A stretch of DNA of 56,741 nucleotides from Elusimicrobiota bacterium (GTDB lineage Bacteria > Elusimicrobiota > Elusimicrobia > Elusimicrobiales > UBA9959). The DNA lies in NCBI GenBank assembly GCA_003482905.1, contig DMXM01000034.1, forward strand, positions 26,458 to 83,198, written 5' to 3'. Positions 16,378 to 24,663 of this stretch are shown here, piece by piece. The notes under the pieces were generated by a model. The model was not told the DNA's origin, made no database searches, and saw nothing but the letters and a program-made list of their open reading frames with translations. Every line of letters starts with the position of its first letter. Position 1 is the stretch's first letter. The position numbers and the translations under genes are program-made.

Positions 16378-18139
16378 TTTTATTTCCTTCCCCCCTGCGT
16401 TTTTCCAGCATGACCCAAAGCAGCTGTATGTCCGCCGGGGTCACCCCGGGGAGCCTGCCCGCCTGGGCCAGGGTGCCCGGCCTGCTCTTCGCCAGTTTGT
16501 GGCGGGCTTCGTTCGGCAGCGCTTTGGCGGCCGCGTAGTCGAAGTCGGCCGGGATGGCCAGGTGTTCGAACTTCTTCATCTTTTCGGCTTCCTTCCTGTT
16601 GCGCTCTATATAGATGGCGTAGACCTTTTCTATGGCCGCGGTGGAACGGGCCCTCGCCAGCGTCCAGGGGCCGCGGGGCGGCGGTTTGGGTTTCCCTCCG
16701 GCGGCAAGGGTGTCCACGGCCGCCTTGTAGCCCTTAAATGCGCGTTGCAGCCGCGGGTCTATCAGCCCCAGGTCGAAGCCGCGCTGCGCCAGCCGCAGGT
16801 CGGCGTTGTCGGTTCTGAGCATCAGCCGGTATTCCGCGCGGGAGGTAAATATACGGTAGGGTTCATCCACCCCTTTCGACACAAGGTCGTCTATCATTAC
16901 GCCAAGGTAGGCCTCGTCCCTGCGCAGGATAAGCGGGGCCTTTCCCTGCGCTTTATGGGCGGCGTTGATCCCGGCGACAAGCCCCTGGCCGGCGGCCTCC
17001 TCGTAGCCGGTAGTCCCGTTCACCTGGCCGGCCATAAAAAGGCCGGGCAGCGGGCGGGTCTCAAGTGTGTAGTCCAGCTGCGACGGGTCGGAGTAGTCGT
17101 ATTCTATGGCGTAGGCGGGGCGCATTATTTCGGCTTTCTCAAGGCCGGGCACTGAACGGACTATCTCCATTTGTATTTCTTCCGGCAGGCTGGTGGACAG
17201 GCCGTTCACATAATATTCTTCCGTGTTGAACCCTTCCGGCTCCAGAAAAAGGTGATGCGCGCCGTGGTGAGGGAATTTAACTATCTTATCCTCGATAGAG
17301 GGACAGTAGCGCGGCCCGGTGGACTTTATCTTGCCGCTGTAGAGGGGCGACCGGTGCAGCCCCGCCCTTATGGCGGCCGCGGTGGCGGCTGAAGTGCGCG
17401 TGAGCCAGCAGGGGAGCTGCGGGTTGGAGATCTTCCGTGTAAAATGAGAGAACGGCGCCGGCGGGGAGTCCGGCTCCTGGCGCTCGCACCTGGAAAAATC
17501 TATGCTGCGCGCGTGCAGGCGCATGGGCGTGCCCGTCTTGAGCCGGCCGATATTAAAGCCAAGTTCAGTCAGGCATTTTGAAAGCAGGGAACTGGGCGGG
17601 TGGTTATACCGCCCGCCGGGAAAAGTATCCAGGCCTATATGTATGAGCCCGCGCAGAAAGGTCCCGGCGGTTATTATCACGGTTTTGGAGGAGTAGCGGG
17701 TGCCGCGCGCGGTGGCTACGCCGCAAGCGCGGCCGGCTTTGGTCAGGATGGAGGCCGCTTCGTCCTGGATCAGCCGGAGGTTAGGTTCCCGCTCGAGCGC
17801 CAGCTTCATGGCCGCCTGGTACATTCTTTTGTCGCACTGGGCGCGCGGCGAGCGCACGGCCGCCCCCTTGGAGGTGTTGAGCATATGGCAGCTTAACATG
17901 GAAAGATCGGTTACCTTGGCCATTTCCCCGCCGAGCGCGTCTATTTCCCTGACCAGCTGGCCCTTTCCTACCCCGCCGATGGAGGGGTTGCAGGCCATGA
18001 GGGCTATGGTGTCGAGGTCCTGGGTCAGGAGGAGCGTCTTCGCGCCCAGGCGCGCCGCCGCCAGGGCGGCTTCGCAGCCGGCATGGCCGCCGCCTATCAC
18101 GATCACGTCGAATTGGCCAGGGCAGTTGAAATCTGTCAT
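16370..18139 (-). CDS. mnmG: MnmG (GidA), tRNA uridine 5-carboxymethylaminomethyl modification enzyme
   Basis: The FAD-dependent partner of MnmE in modification of U34 in certain tRNAs. The 589-residue protein has the FAD dinucleotide-binding loop VIVIGGGHAGCEAALAAAR at its start, the ACNPSIGGVGKG motif, the LRGLIHIG region, and the second signature GQVNGTTGYEEAAGQG near residue 370. It is somewhat shorter than the common 620-630 length, mainly at the C-terminal helical domain. No clear ribosome site precedes its ATG. It follows the YIP1-like gene by one base. Confidence 0.95.
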   Translation of the reverse strand: MTDFNCPGQFDVIVIGGGHAGCEAALAAARLGAKTLLLTQDLDTIALMACNPSIGGVGKGQLVREIDALGGEMAKVTDLSMLSCHMLNTSKGAAVRSPRAQCDKRMYQAAMKLALEREPNLRLIQDEAASILTKAGRACGVATARGTRYSSKTVIITAGTFLRGLIHIGLDTFPGGRYNHPPSSLLSKCLTELGFNIGRLKTGTPMRLHARSIDFSRCERQEPDSPPAPFSHFTRKISNPQLPCWLTRTSAATAAAIRAGLHRSPLYSGKIKSTGPRYCPSIEDKIVKFPHHGAHHLFLEPEGFNTEEYYVNGLSTSLPEEIQMEIVRSVPGLEKAEIMRPAYAIEYDYSDPSQLDYTLETRPLPGLFMAGQVNGTTGYEEAAGQGLVAGINAAHKAQGKAPLILRRDEAYLGVMIDDLVSKGVDEPYRIFTSRAEYRLMLRTDNADLRLAQRGFDLGLIDPRLQRAFKGYKAAVDTLAAGGKPKPPPRGPWTLARARSTAAIEKVYAIYIERNRKEAEKMKKFEHLAIPADFDYAAAKALPNEARHKLAKSRPGTLAQAGRLPGVTPADIQLLWVMLEKRRGEGNKND

Positions 18140-18140
18140 A

Positions 18141-18911
18141 TCACATTAAAAGCAGCAGCTGAAAAACCTCCGGCCCCACCAGGCCCAGGGCCATCAGCGA
18201 AAAAGCGAAGGCCGCCGCGCCGAGCAGCGCCGGGATGGCCGCCGCGCAGGCCCTGGCCGCGCAAAGGCCGGTAACGGCCGCTGCGGCTTTTACGAGCCAG
18301 ACGAGAGACACGAACGAGAGAAAATACTCGGCCGCTTTGTAGACCTCGGGCGCGCCGGCAAGCAGCGCCGCGGCGCCGGCCAGGGCCGCCGCCGCCGTGA
18401 AAACAGACAAAGAGAGGAAAGCTTTGACCAGCCGCAGGTAGGCACGCAGGTCCCGCAACGCCGCCCAAGCGGCCAGGCCCAGGGCCGCGGCGGCGGCCGC
18501 CCAGCCCAGCGGGCCGGCGGAGCGCGCGTTATAGCGCGCTATGAAGAAAAAAGCGTAGATCGCGGCCGCTGCGGCCGGGAGAGGGACGCGCAGCATAAGC
18601 CGGCCGGACCTGAGGACAGAGGCGAAGCCGGCCAGCAGGGCGCAGGAGAAAAAAGCGAAGGCCAGTCCCCCCGGCAGGCCGGTGAAAAAATAAAAGGCGA
18701 AGCCGCCGGCTGGCGGAGGCAGGCCGCCCGCCGTTGCCGCCAGGAAATCCGCCGGGGCCGCGGCCAGCAGGGCCGCGGTGGCCAGGGTGGCGGCGGCGTA
18801 GAGGCCCAGCGGCCAGGCCCAGCCAGTGCGCCCTTCGGCCAGCTCCGCGAAGGCTTCGGAGGGCCTGAATATTATTTTAACCGGGAAACTGTGTTTTAAC
18901 ATAGATCTCAT
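18141..18911 (-). CDS. YIP1-like polytopic membrane protein
   Basis: A roughly 256-residue, alanine-rich membrane protein with six or so hydrophobic spans. Its beginning, FRPSEAFAELAEGRTGWAWP, resembles the start of bacterial YIP1-domain proteins (PF04893). The rest is a low-complexity Ala/Leu/Gly membrane domain, so the family call is tentative. Among four in-frame Met codons I choose 18911 because it overlaps the mnmE stop as ATGA; an ORF start at 18923 would overlap mnmE by 16 nt. Its place between mnmE and mnmG separates two enzymes that form one complex. Function unknown. Confidence 0.6.
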   Translation of the reverse strand: MRSMLKHSFPVKIIFRPSEAFAELAEGRTGWAWPLGLYAAATLATAALLAAAPADFLAATAGGLPPPAGGFAFYFFTGLPGGLAFAFFSCALLAGFASVLRSGRLMLRVPLPAAAAAIYAFFFIARYNARSAGPLGWAAAAAALGLAAWAALRDLRAYLRLVKAFLSLSVFTAAAALAGAAALLAGAPEVYKAAEYFLSFVSLVWLVKAAAAVTGLCAARACAAAIPALLGAAAFAFSLMALGLVGPEVFQLLLLM

Positions 18912-20278
18912 TTGCCGACGCAAAACTTGCCGAAGATGTCCGCCAGTACTTCCTCCGGGGCCGTTTCCCCCAGGATGCCGGCCAGTTCCCCCAGCGCCCC
19001 GCGCAGATGCTCGGCAGCCAGTTCCATGGGGGCGGTTTTGTTCTTTAAAAGGGCCGTGAGCGCGTCCATCTCCGTGCCGGCGGCCGAAAGCGCGGCGAAG
19101 TGCCTGGCGGAGGTGACTATGGCCTGCGCCCCGTCGCTGAAAGTTTTTTTCTGTTCGGCCACTATCAGGGCCTTAAGACCTGGCAAGCCGGTCCCGGTCC
19201 TTGCCGAAACTTTAAGGCAATTGCGGCCCACAGGCTTTCTTTTTAATGGCAGGTCGGCCTTGTTCAGCACGCGGATCAGCCTGGCTCCGGCGGTCAGCCG
19301 CGCGGCCTCTTTCTCCGCTCTTCTGTCGCTGGCCGTTTCGTCTATGGATCCGTCGCTCACAAGCACTACCGCATCCGCCCTTTCTATCGCTTTCGCGGCG
19401 CGCCGCATCCCTTCCCGTTCCAGGCGCGTGGCCGCCCGGGCGTTAAGACCCGCCGTGTCGGTGAATATAACCGAGAATCCGTCCAGTTCTATTTCCGCCT
19501 CCAGGGTATCGCGGGTGGTGCCGGCCTCGCGCGACACCATGGCCCTGTCGTAGCCGAGCAGGGCGTTGAGCAGCGAGGACTTGCCGGAGTTGGGCGCCCC
19601 CGTTATTACCACCCGCGTGCCTTCTTTTATCCCCCTTCCGGCCTCGAACCCGGCGGCCAGCCCGCGTATTTCAGCCGCGGCGGCCGCAGCGCGCCGGGCA
19701 AAATCCCTTAGCCGCAGGCTGGGCATTTCCTCATAGGAGTCGTCCAGGCGGGCTTCCAGTTCCGCCAGGAGGCTCACCAAAGGGGCTTTTATAGCGCGCA
19801 CCCTCCGCGAAACCGCCCCTTCCACCTGCGTTACCGCCGCCCTGTGGGCGCCCGCGGAGCCGGCGGCTATCAGTTCCCCCACGGCCTCGGCCTGGGCCAG
19901 GTCCAGTTTGCCGTTGAGGAAAGCCCTGAGCGTAAACTCTCCCGGCCCCGCCGGCCTGGCGCCGCCGCGCAGGGCCAGGTTAATTATGGTCCGTATAATA
20001 TAAGGAGAGCCATGGCAGGAGATCTCTACCGTGTCCTGCCCGGTATAGCTGGCCGGTCCTCTGAAAAATATTACCACCGCCTTGTCCACCAGGCGCCCGC
20101 CGTCCCTTATCGTCAGCATGCTCGCCGACCTGTGGGCCGGCGCTGCCGGCGCTGGAGAGAGGAAAGATGAGGCCGCGCCGAAGGCCCCCGGCCCGGAAAG
20201 GCGTATTACGGCCAAAGCCCCGGCCCCGGGCGGTGTCGCCTGGGCTACGATGGTGTCGTTCGTTTCTGGCAGTTTCAT
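18908..20278 (-). CDS. mnmE: MnmE (TrmE), tRNA modification GTPase
   Basis: A potassium-activated GTPase that works with MnmG on wobble U34 of tRNA. The protein (about 456 residues) starts MKLPETNDTIVAQATPPGAG, has the folate-binding N-terminal domain, then the G domain inserted in a helical domain: G1 GAPNSGKSS, G3 DTAG and G4 NKAD. It ends with the invariant CxGK motif (CVGK), whose Cys is needed for modification. A 15-codon longer frame was rejected because the family starts at the chosen Met. No good ribosome site is visible; a weak TATAGC box lies a few bases upstream. Confidence 0.95.
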   Translation of the reverse strand: MKLPETNDTIVAQATPPGAGALAVIRLSGPGAFGAASSFLSPAPAAPAHRSASMLTIRDGGRLVDKAVVIFFRGPASYTGQDTVEISCHGSPYIIRTIINLALRGGARPAGPGEFTLRAFLNGKLDLAQAEAVGELIAAGSAGAHRAAVTQVEGAVSRRVRAIKAPLVSLLAELEARLDDSYEEMPSLRLRDFARRAAAAAAEIRGLAAGFEAGRGIKEGTRVVITGAPNSGKSSLLNALLGYDRAMVSREAGTTRDTLEAEIELDGFSVIFTDTAGLNARAATRLEREGMRRAAKAIERADAVVLVSDGSIDETASDRRAEKEAARLTAGARLIRVLNKADLPLKRKPVGRNCLKVSARTGTGLPGLKALIVAEQKKTFSDGAQAIVTSARHFAALSAAGTEMDALTALLKNKTAPMELAAEHLRGALGELAGILGETAPEEVLADIFGKFCVGK

Positions 20279-20297
20279 ACGCGCTATAAAATGAAAC

Positions 20298-20326
20298 GGC
20301 GTGACGGCTTTGTGAGCCGTCACGCC
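20298..20326 (-). terminator. 12-bp perfect hairpin between jag and mnmE
   Basis: GGCGTGACGGCT (20298-20309) and AGCCGTCACGCC (20315-20326) form a perfect 12-bp stem with a 5-nt loop, 18 nt after the jag stop on the minus strand. The downstream stretch GTTTCATTTTAT is only moderately T-rich, so it may be a leaky terminator, a processing site or an mRNA-stabilising hairpin. Confidence 0.6.
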
Positions 20327-20344
20327 GGTGCGGCCGGGGAAGTC

Positions 20345-21430
20345 TTACTTCTGCTCGGTCGTCTGCTCGGCAGTCTGCGCCTCTACGGGCTGCGCTTCGG
20401 CAGTCTGCGCTTCTACAGTCTGCGCTTCTACAGTCTGCGCTTCGATGGGTTGCTGCGCTTCCTGGGTCCTGCTCTCCACTTTGCGGATAACGACCTTGCG
20501 CCAGCGGCCTTCGCCCTCGGAGATGGTCTCCATGTCGGGATATTTGGCCTTTATGAGGTTATGCACTATCTTGCGCATGGAAGCGGGCATAGGGTCCAGG
20601 CGGCTCGGCCTGTCGGCGGTTTTCGCTTCTTTTACCGCTTCTTCCACGCGGGCCGCAATTTCCTTTTCCTTGCTGTCCCAGTAGCCGCCGGTGTCCAGGC
20701 GCAGGGCCAGGTGCGGCTCGCGCTTGCGGCTGACTATCGAGTTCAGCACGAACTGCAGGGCCTGCAGGCCGCGGCCGTTCTCTTCGGTGAAGGCCGAGGA
20801 ATCGGCGCAGTCGAAACGGATGAACAGCAGGTTCTCCGCGGTGTCCAGGCGGGCTTCAGTAACGGTGGCTTCCATGCCCATCAGGGAGACCATTTTCAGC
20901 AGGGCCGTCTTGGCGTGCTCTACGGGGTCCTGCGCCGGCTGCAGCGCTATATAGTCCGCGCCGAGGGGTTCCTCTTTGTAGACGCGGTCCGTCCGGGGCC
21001 GGTCCTCGCGGGAGGGGCGCCTGTGCTCGCCGTATTGCGAGTCCCGCTCGTCGCGGCTCTGCTCGGGCGGCGGGAGCCTGGCGTCTTCATAGCCGTAGCG
21101 GCCGGGGCGCCTGGGGGCTGAAGAGGCCGGGGGCCGGCTGTCGCGCCGGGGGCCGTTGCCCCTGTCGCCGCCGCGTCCGCCGCGGCTGCCTCCGCGGCTG
21201 CCGCCGCGTCCGCCTCCGCGGCTCTCGCGGGGCTGCTCGTCGCCGCGGCCGCTGGTCCAGCGCTTTTCCCTTAAAATAACGCAGGCCTTCTTCGCGCCTA
21301 TGCCGAGGAAGCCTTTCGTTCCCTCGCTGACCACCACCACCTCTACCTGGTCGCGCCGCAGGCCCATTTCGGTCAGGCCTTTTTCCACGGCGTCCTGTAT
21401 CGTTTTAGCTTCTGTCTTTGTCTCTCTCAT
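20345..21430 (-). CDS. jag: Jag/KhpB-type RNA-binding protein
   Basis: A cytoplasmic RNA-binding protein of 361 residues encoded beside yidC as in many bacteria. Domains in order: Jag-N (about 1-52, with TKGFLGIGAKKA); an Arg/Gly-rich disordered linker (about 60-150, many RGG steps); a KH-like domain (MEATVTEARLDTAENLLFIR region); an R3H domain (RLDPMPASMRKIVHNLI to EGRWRKVVIRK); and a C-terminal tail of about 38 residues made of EAQTV-type pentapeptides. The RGG linker and repeat tail are additions not usual in short Jag proteins. The start is placed at MRETKTEAK, after a GGAGA site, rather than at the upstream frame extension. Confidence 0.88.
   Translation of the reverse strand: MRETKTEAKTIQDAVEKGLTEMGLRRDQVEVVVVSEGTKGFLGIGAKKACVILREKRWTSGRGDEQPRESRGGGRGGSRGGSRGGRGGDRGNGPRRDSRPPASSAPRRPGRYGYEDARLPPPEQSRDERDSQYGEHRRPSREDRPRTDRVYKEEPLGADYIALQPAQDPVEHAKTALLKMVSLMGMEATVTEARLDTAENLLFIRFDCADSSAFTEENGRGLQALQFVLNSIVSRKREPHLALRLDTGGYWDSKEKEIAARVEEAVKEAKTADRPSRLDPMPASMRKIVHNLIKAKYPDMETISEGEGRWRKVVIRKVESRTQEAQQPIEAQTVEAQTVEAQTAEAQPVEAQTAEQTTEQK
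20371..20460 (-). repeat. 15-nt tandem repeats coding the EAQTV tail of Jag
   Basis: Six imperfect copies of a 15-nt unit (plus-strand form CAGTCTGCGCTTCTA) encode EAQTV/EAQTA/EAQPV pentapeptides at the C-terminus of Jag. Two neighbouring copies are identical, so copy number may vary by slippage. Confidence 0.85.
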
Positions 21431-21462
21431 TTGAATGTCTCCTAGTCGTTCAGTTAAAAAAA

Positions 21463-23067
21463 TTACGCCATCTTCTTCTGCAGGTACATGGTCTGGGCGA
21501 AGCCCCACGTGCTGTTGACGAGCCAGTAGAGCACCAGGCCCGACGGGAAGGTCAGGAACATGAAGGTGAAGATGACCGGCATCCATTTCATCATGGCCGC
21601 CTGCGCGGGGTCCGAGGTCTGCGGGCTCAAGTGCTGCTGCAGGAACATGATGCCGCCCATTACTATGGGCATCACGTAGAAGGGATCTTTCGCGGACAGG
21701 TCCTTTATCCAGAAGATGAAGGGCGCGCCGTGCAGGTCCCAGGAACCGCGCAGCGCGTTGAACAGCGCGAAGAAGACCGGGATCTGCAGCAGCATCGGCA
21801 GGCAGCCGCCCAGCGGGTTGGTGCCGTGGCGCTTGTAGAGCTCCATGACTTCCTGGTTCATGCGCTTGGGGTCGTCCTTGTAGCGCTTCTGTATGGACTG
21901 CATCTCCGGCTGGATCTTCTTCATTACCGCCATAGCCTTGAAGCTTTTATAGCTCAGCGGCGTGAGCATAATCTGGATGATGACGCTGAGGATTATTATG
22001 GAGACGCCGTAGTTGCCGGTGAGGTTGTGGAAATATACCAGGGCGGAGTTGGCCAGCTTCGCCAGCGGGGCGAAAAAACCGAAATCCACAGAGCGGTCCA
22101 GGCCGAGCCCGAGTTTTTTCAGGAGGGCGTAGTCCTTGGGGCCAAGGTAGAATTGGGTCTCCCAGGCGCGCTTCTCTCCCGGCCTGAGTTCGGCGGCCGG
22201 CACGGGTACCACCAGCACCGGGGTTTTTGCGTTCTCCCCCACCTTCTCGAGGCGCCTGAAAGGGCGCGTTCCCTGGAAGTTGCCGCCGGCCAGCGCCGCC
22301 AGGAAATAGCGGTTGTCCAGGCCGGTCCAGACCCAGTCGTTCTGAGCCGGGTCGTCCTTGATCTCTTTGAAGGTGGGGTGCTTTTTGCCGCTCTCCTGGT
22401 AAGTGTAGACGGCTTTCAGCAGGTCCTTGTTCTCTTTCATTTCGCTCTTGACCGTGTCGAGGCCGGGGCCGATGGTGAGTTCCCACGGCGCCAGGACCTG
22501 CGCGCGGCCGGAGGCGTTGGTGGCCGTTATGCGGATGGAGTTCAGGCCGTTGTCGGGCGAGATGGTGAATTCCTTCGTCAGGGTTATGCCATTGGGCAGG
22601 CTGGCGGAAAAGACGGCTGTGTTCGCGGTTTTGGATTTCAGCGCGAATAAGGCCGCGAAGTTGGTGTCGAAGAACCCGCTGCCGGCCCTCGGGATGAGTT
22701 CCACGGGGGCTACGGGGCCCTGGTACAGCGCGCTGGACAAGGAGCCCTTGGGCGCGTAAAAGATCAGATCGGCCTTGCCGGCCTTAACGGAGACCAGCAC
22801 CTTTTCGGCTCTGCCGGGTACGGTGAAGCCGGGCTTGCCGGCGTCGGCGTTCTGGTCCCTGGCTTCCTGCAGCAGCGCCTGCGCTTCTTTGATCAGCTGC
22901 TCGTCGCCGGCCGGGGAGGCTGCCGGTTGAGGCGCGGCCTGGGGGCTGGCGGACTGCGCCTGCTGGGCGGCCGGGGCCTTCTGCGGCAGTTTCTTCTCTA
23001 TATAGGAGTACCAGCCGATATAAACCAGCGAGGAAAGGACTACCGCAAGTATCAGATTCTTCTGCAT
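21463..23067 (-). CDS. yidC: YidC, membrane protein insertase (Gram-negative type)
   Basis: Inserts and folds inner-membrane proteins alone or with SecYEG. The 534-residue protein has an N-terminal anchor (LILAVVLSSLVYIGWYSYIE), an Ala/Gln/Pro-rich linker, a large periplasmic beta-domain (about 70-310), and the conserved C-terminal insertase domain with five spans (NYGVSIIILSVIIQ, MTPLSYKSFKAM, NPLGGCLPMLLQIPVFFALF). The long periplasmic domain is typical of bacteria with an outer membrane. A GGGAGGTTAA site precedes the ATG. Confidence 0.95.
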   Translation of the reverse strand: MQKNLILAVVLSSLVYIGWYSYIEKKLPQKAPAAQQAQSASPQAAPQPAASPAGDEQLIKEAQALLQEARDQNADAGKPGFTVPGRAEKVLVSVKAGKADLIFYAPKGSLSSALYQGPVAPVELIPRAGSGFFDTNFAALFALKSKTANTAVFSASLPNGITLTKEFTISPDNGLNSIRITATNASGRAQVLAPWELTIGPGLDTVKSEMKENKDLLKAVYTYQESGKKHPTFKEIKDDPAQNDWVWTGLDNRYFLAALAGGNFQGTRPFRRLEKVGENAKTPVLVVPVPAAELRPGEKRAWETQFYLGPKDYALLKKLGLGLDRSVDFGFFAPLAKLANSALVYFHNLTGNYGVSIIILSVIIQIMLTPLSYKSFKAMAVMKKIQPEMQSIQKRYKDDPKRMNQEVMELYKRHGTNPLGGCLPMLLQIPVFFALFNALRGSWDLHGAPFIFWIKDLSAKDPFYVMPIVMGGIMFLQQHLSPQTSDPAQAAMMKWMPVIFTFMFLTFPSGLVLYWLVNSTWGFAQTMYLQKKMA

Positions 23068-23112
23068 TTAACCTCCCGCAACAGCTGTGACGGAAGGCTT
23101 CTGGGGTCAGGT

Positions 23113-23355
23113 TCAGGGGACCGGGTCGTAACCGCCCGGAGAGAAAGGACGACAGCGGGACAGGCGGCCCGCCGCCAGCCTGCCCCCTTTTAAAATCCCG
23201 TGTTTATCCAGCGCCTGGAACGCGTAGTCGGAACAGGAGGGCTGAAACCTGCAGGTGCCTGGCCCGAGGGCCGGCCTGAAAGTCCTGTATGCCGAACGCA
23301 GCGTAAGCAGCGCCAGTGATTTTATATTTTTTATGCCGGTTCTATCTGCCGTCAT
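23113..23355 (-). CDS. yidD: YidD, membrane protein insertion efficiency factor
   Basis: An 80-residue protein of the YidD/UPF0161 family, thought to assist YidC-dependent insertion. The diagnostic core GTCRFQPSCSDYAFQALDKHG is present except that the usual YY before it is changed; it ends GGRLAAGRLSRCRPFSPGGYDPVP. It overlaps rnpA by 14 nt, the usual arrangement of rnpA, yidD and yidC. Confidence 0.93.
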   Translation of the reverse strand: MTADRTGIKNIKSLALLTLRSAYRTFRPALGPGTCRFQPSCSDYAFQALDKHGILKGGRLAAGRLSRCRPFSPGGYDPVP

Positions 23356-23701
23356 CGTTGAGGCGCGCCCTCAGCCGGAGCGTATCCAGCGCGGCGCGGG
23401 CCTGTCCCAGGTTTTCCAGGGCACAGCCCGCTTTGGGGTAAATGATAAGGCGCGTACCTTCCTTTAACTCTTTTCTGCTTAACCTGAACGCTTCCCTTAG
23501 AAGCCTTTTTAACCTGTTCCGCTTCACCGCCCCGCCGGTCTTTTTAGAAACCATGAGGCCTATTTTCTTTTCTTTGTCGCCGCCCGGGGAGTGCCAGGCC
23601 ACCAGATCACTGGTGACGGTCTTCCTCCCCGCGTCGAACACCGCCTCGAATTCTTTTTTGAGGCGAAGGCGTGAAGCTCTTGAAAAGGCGAACTTTTTCA
23701 C
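23342..23701 (-). CDS. rnpA: RnpA, protein subunit of ribonuclease P
   Basis: Basic protein of 119 residues that binds RNase P RNA and helps process tRNA 5' ends. The start FSRASRLRLKKEFEAVF and the RNR motif region GAVKRNRLKRLLREAFR are diagnostic. The RNA subunit gene was not found in this window. The rpmH stop is 17 nt upstream. Confidence 0.94.
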   Translation of the reverse strand: MKKFAFSRASRLRLKKEFEAVFDAGRKTVTSDLVAWHSPGGDKEKKIGLMVSKKTGGAVKRNRLKRLLREAFRLSRKELKEGTRLIIYPKAGCALENLGQARAALDTLRLRARLNDDGR

Positions 23702-23718
23702 TTTTGCCCGGTAAAGCC

Positions 23719-23868
23719 TTAATGCTGCTTTACGTCGGGGATGAGTTCCCAGCGGCCTTTGGCGCGCCTGCGGGCCAGGGTGGCCCTGCCGCCCTTGGTC
23801 TTCATCTTGGCGCGGAAGCCGATGTGTTTCTTGCGTTTGCGAACGTTTGGTCTGTATGTAGGTAGCAT
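23719..23868 (-). CDS. rpmH: Ribosomal protein bL34
   Basis: A 49-residue, highly basic ribosomal protein. It starts MLPTYRPNVRKRKKHIGF, has RAKMKTKGGRATLARRRAKG, and carries a few extra C-terminal residues (WELIPDVKQH) beyond the usual 44-46. It is the first gene of the rpmH-rnpA-yidD-yidC-jag-mnmE cluster. There is no ribosome site: the -10 box ends 9 nt before the ATG, so the mRNA is probably leaderless or nearly so. In many bacteria dnaA is divergent from rpmH, but here the neighbour is recO. Confidence 0.95.
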   Translation of the reverse strand: MLPTYRPNVRKRKKHIGFRAKMKTKGGRATLARRRAKGRWELIPDVKQH

Positions 23869-23877
23869 AGTGTTCTA

Positions 23878-23906
23878 ATTATATGAATTAAGGCGGCAAA
23901 TGGCAA
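23878..23906 (-). promoter_or_regulatory. rpmH promoter with almost no leader
   Basis: Minus strand TTGCCA (23901-23906) and TATAAT (23878-23883) are spaced by 17 nt. Only 9 nt separate the -10 box from the rpmH ATG, so transcription should begin within 2-3 nt of the start codon. Confidence 0.8.
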
Positions 23907-23953
23907 ACGCGCCGCGGCCGGGCGGGCGAAGCCGGGCGCCGCGTCCGTATGTT

Positions 23954-23962
23954 TGGTAAAAT
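23954..23962 (+). promoter_or_regulatory. Extended -10 promoter of recO, apparently leaderless
   Basis: TGG followed by TAAAAT (23957-23962) forms an extended -10. The next ATG codons lie at 23963 and 23969; a start of transcription 6-7 nt after the box would coincide with the second ATG. No Shine-Dalgarno sequence is present. Confidence 0.5.
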
Positions 23963-23968
23963 ATGCGC

Positions 23969-24595
23969 ATGATCTTCTGCGACTATGGGATTGTGCTGCA
24001 GCGGCGGCCGCTGAGGGAGAACGACAGGATAGTTACCGTCTTCACCCTCGAGCACGGCAAGCTGGAGGTCAATTTTAAAAGCGTGCGCCTGGCGCGGGGC
24101 AAGCTGCGCGCGCTCAGCGAGGCCGTCACCTGGGGGGATTACAGGTTCTATCTGAAGAAAGGCTCCAATTTCCCGGTCTGCACCGGCGGCGGGACATTGT
24201 GCGTTTTCGGCGGCATAAGGACGGATCTGGAACGGCTTTACCTGGCCATGCATTACTGCGAGGTGGTCAACAGGCTCACGCCGGCGCAGAGCCCCTCCCC
24301 GGAAAAATACGACCTGCTGCTAGGCGCGCTCCAGGACCTGGACGCCAACGGCTGCGCTTTCTGGCTGCGCCGGGCTTTCACCCTGCGCGCGCTGGAGCTG
24401 GCCGGGTTCGGCTTCAGGGAAACGGCCGCGGGACCGGAGGCCGCTTTCTGGGAAGCCCTGCACGGCGGCTCCTGGGCCGAAGTGCGCGGACTTAAGGATG
24501 ACGAGGCCTCGGCGGCTTTTATCGACGGGCTTTTCTCGCGCTTCTTCGGAGAGCACCTCGGCATAGACCTGCGCACGCTGGCTTTCGTCAGATAG
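23969..24595 (+). CDS. recO: RecO, recombination mediator protein
   Basis: Promotes RecA loading and strand annealing in RecF-pathway repair with RecR. The N-terminal OB-fold reads CDYGIVLQRRPLRENDRIV and FTLEHGKLEVNFKSVR, typical of RecO; the C-terminal part is helical. At about 208 residues it is shorter than the usual 230-260 and lacks the four-cysteine zinc cluster found in many RecO proteins. Start: ATG at 23969 fits the predicted transcription start, with an in-frame ATG two codons earlier. It is divergent from rpmH with a 94-nt intergenic region. Confidence 0.85.
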   Translation: MIFCDYGIVLQRRPLRENDRIVTVFTLEHGKLEVNFKSVRLARGKLRALSEAVTWGDYRFYLKKGSNFPVCTGGGTLCVFGGIRTDLERLYLAMHYCEVVNRLTPAQSPSPEKYDLLLGALQDLDANGCAFWLRRAFTLRALELAGFGFRETAAGPEAAFWEALHGGSWAEVRGLKDDEASAAFIDGLFSRFFGEHLGIDLRTLAFVR

Positions 24596-24614
24596 TTCCC
24601 CCGCCCCAAATAGG

Positions 24615-24620
24615 TATAAT
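24615..24620 (+). promoter_or_regulatory. Consensus -10 box before glyQ
   Basis: TATAAT at 24615-24620, in an AT-rich patch after recO, lies 43 nt upstream of the glyQ start. No good -35 box is visible at 16-18 nt. Confidence 0.5.
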
Positions 24621-24663
24621 ATTTAAAATAATCCAGGCCGGAGCGCGGCTTGCGGAGGCAACG

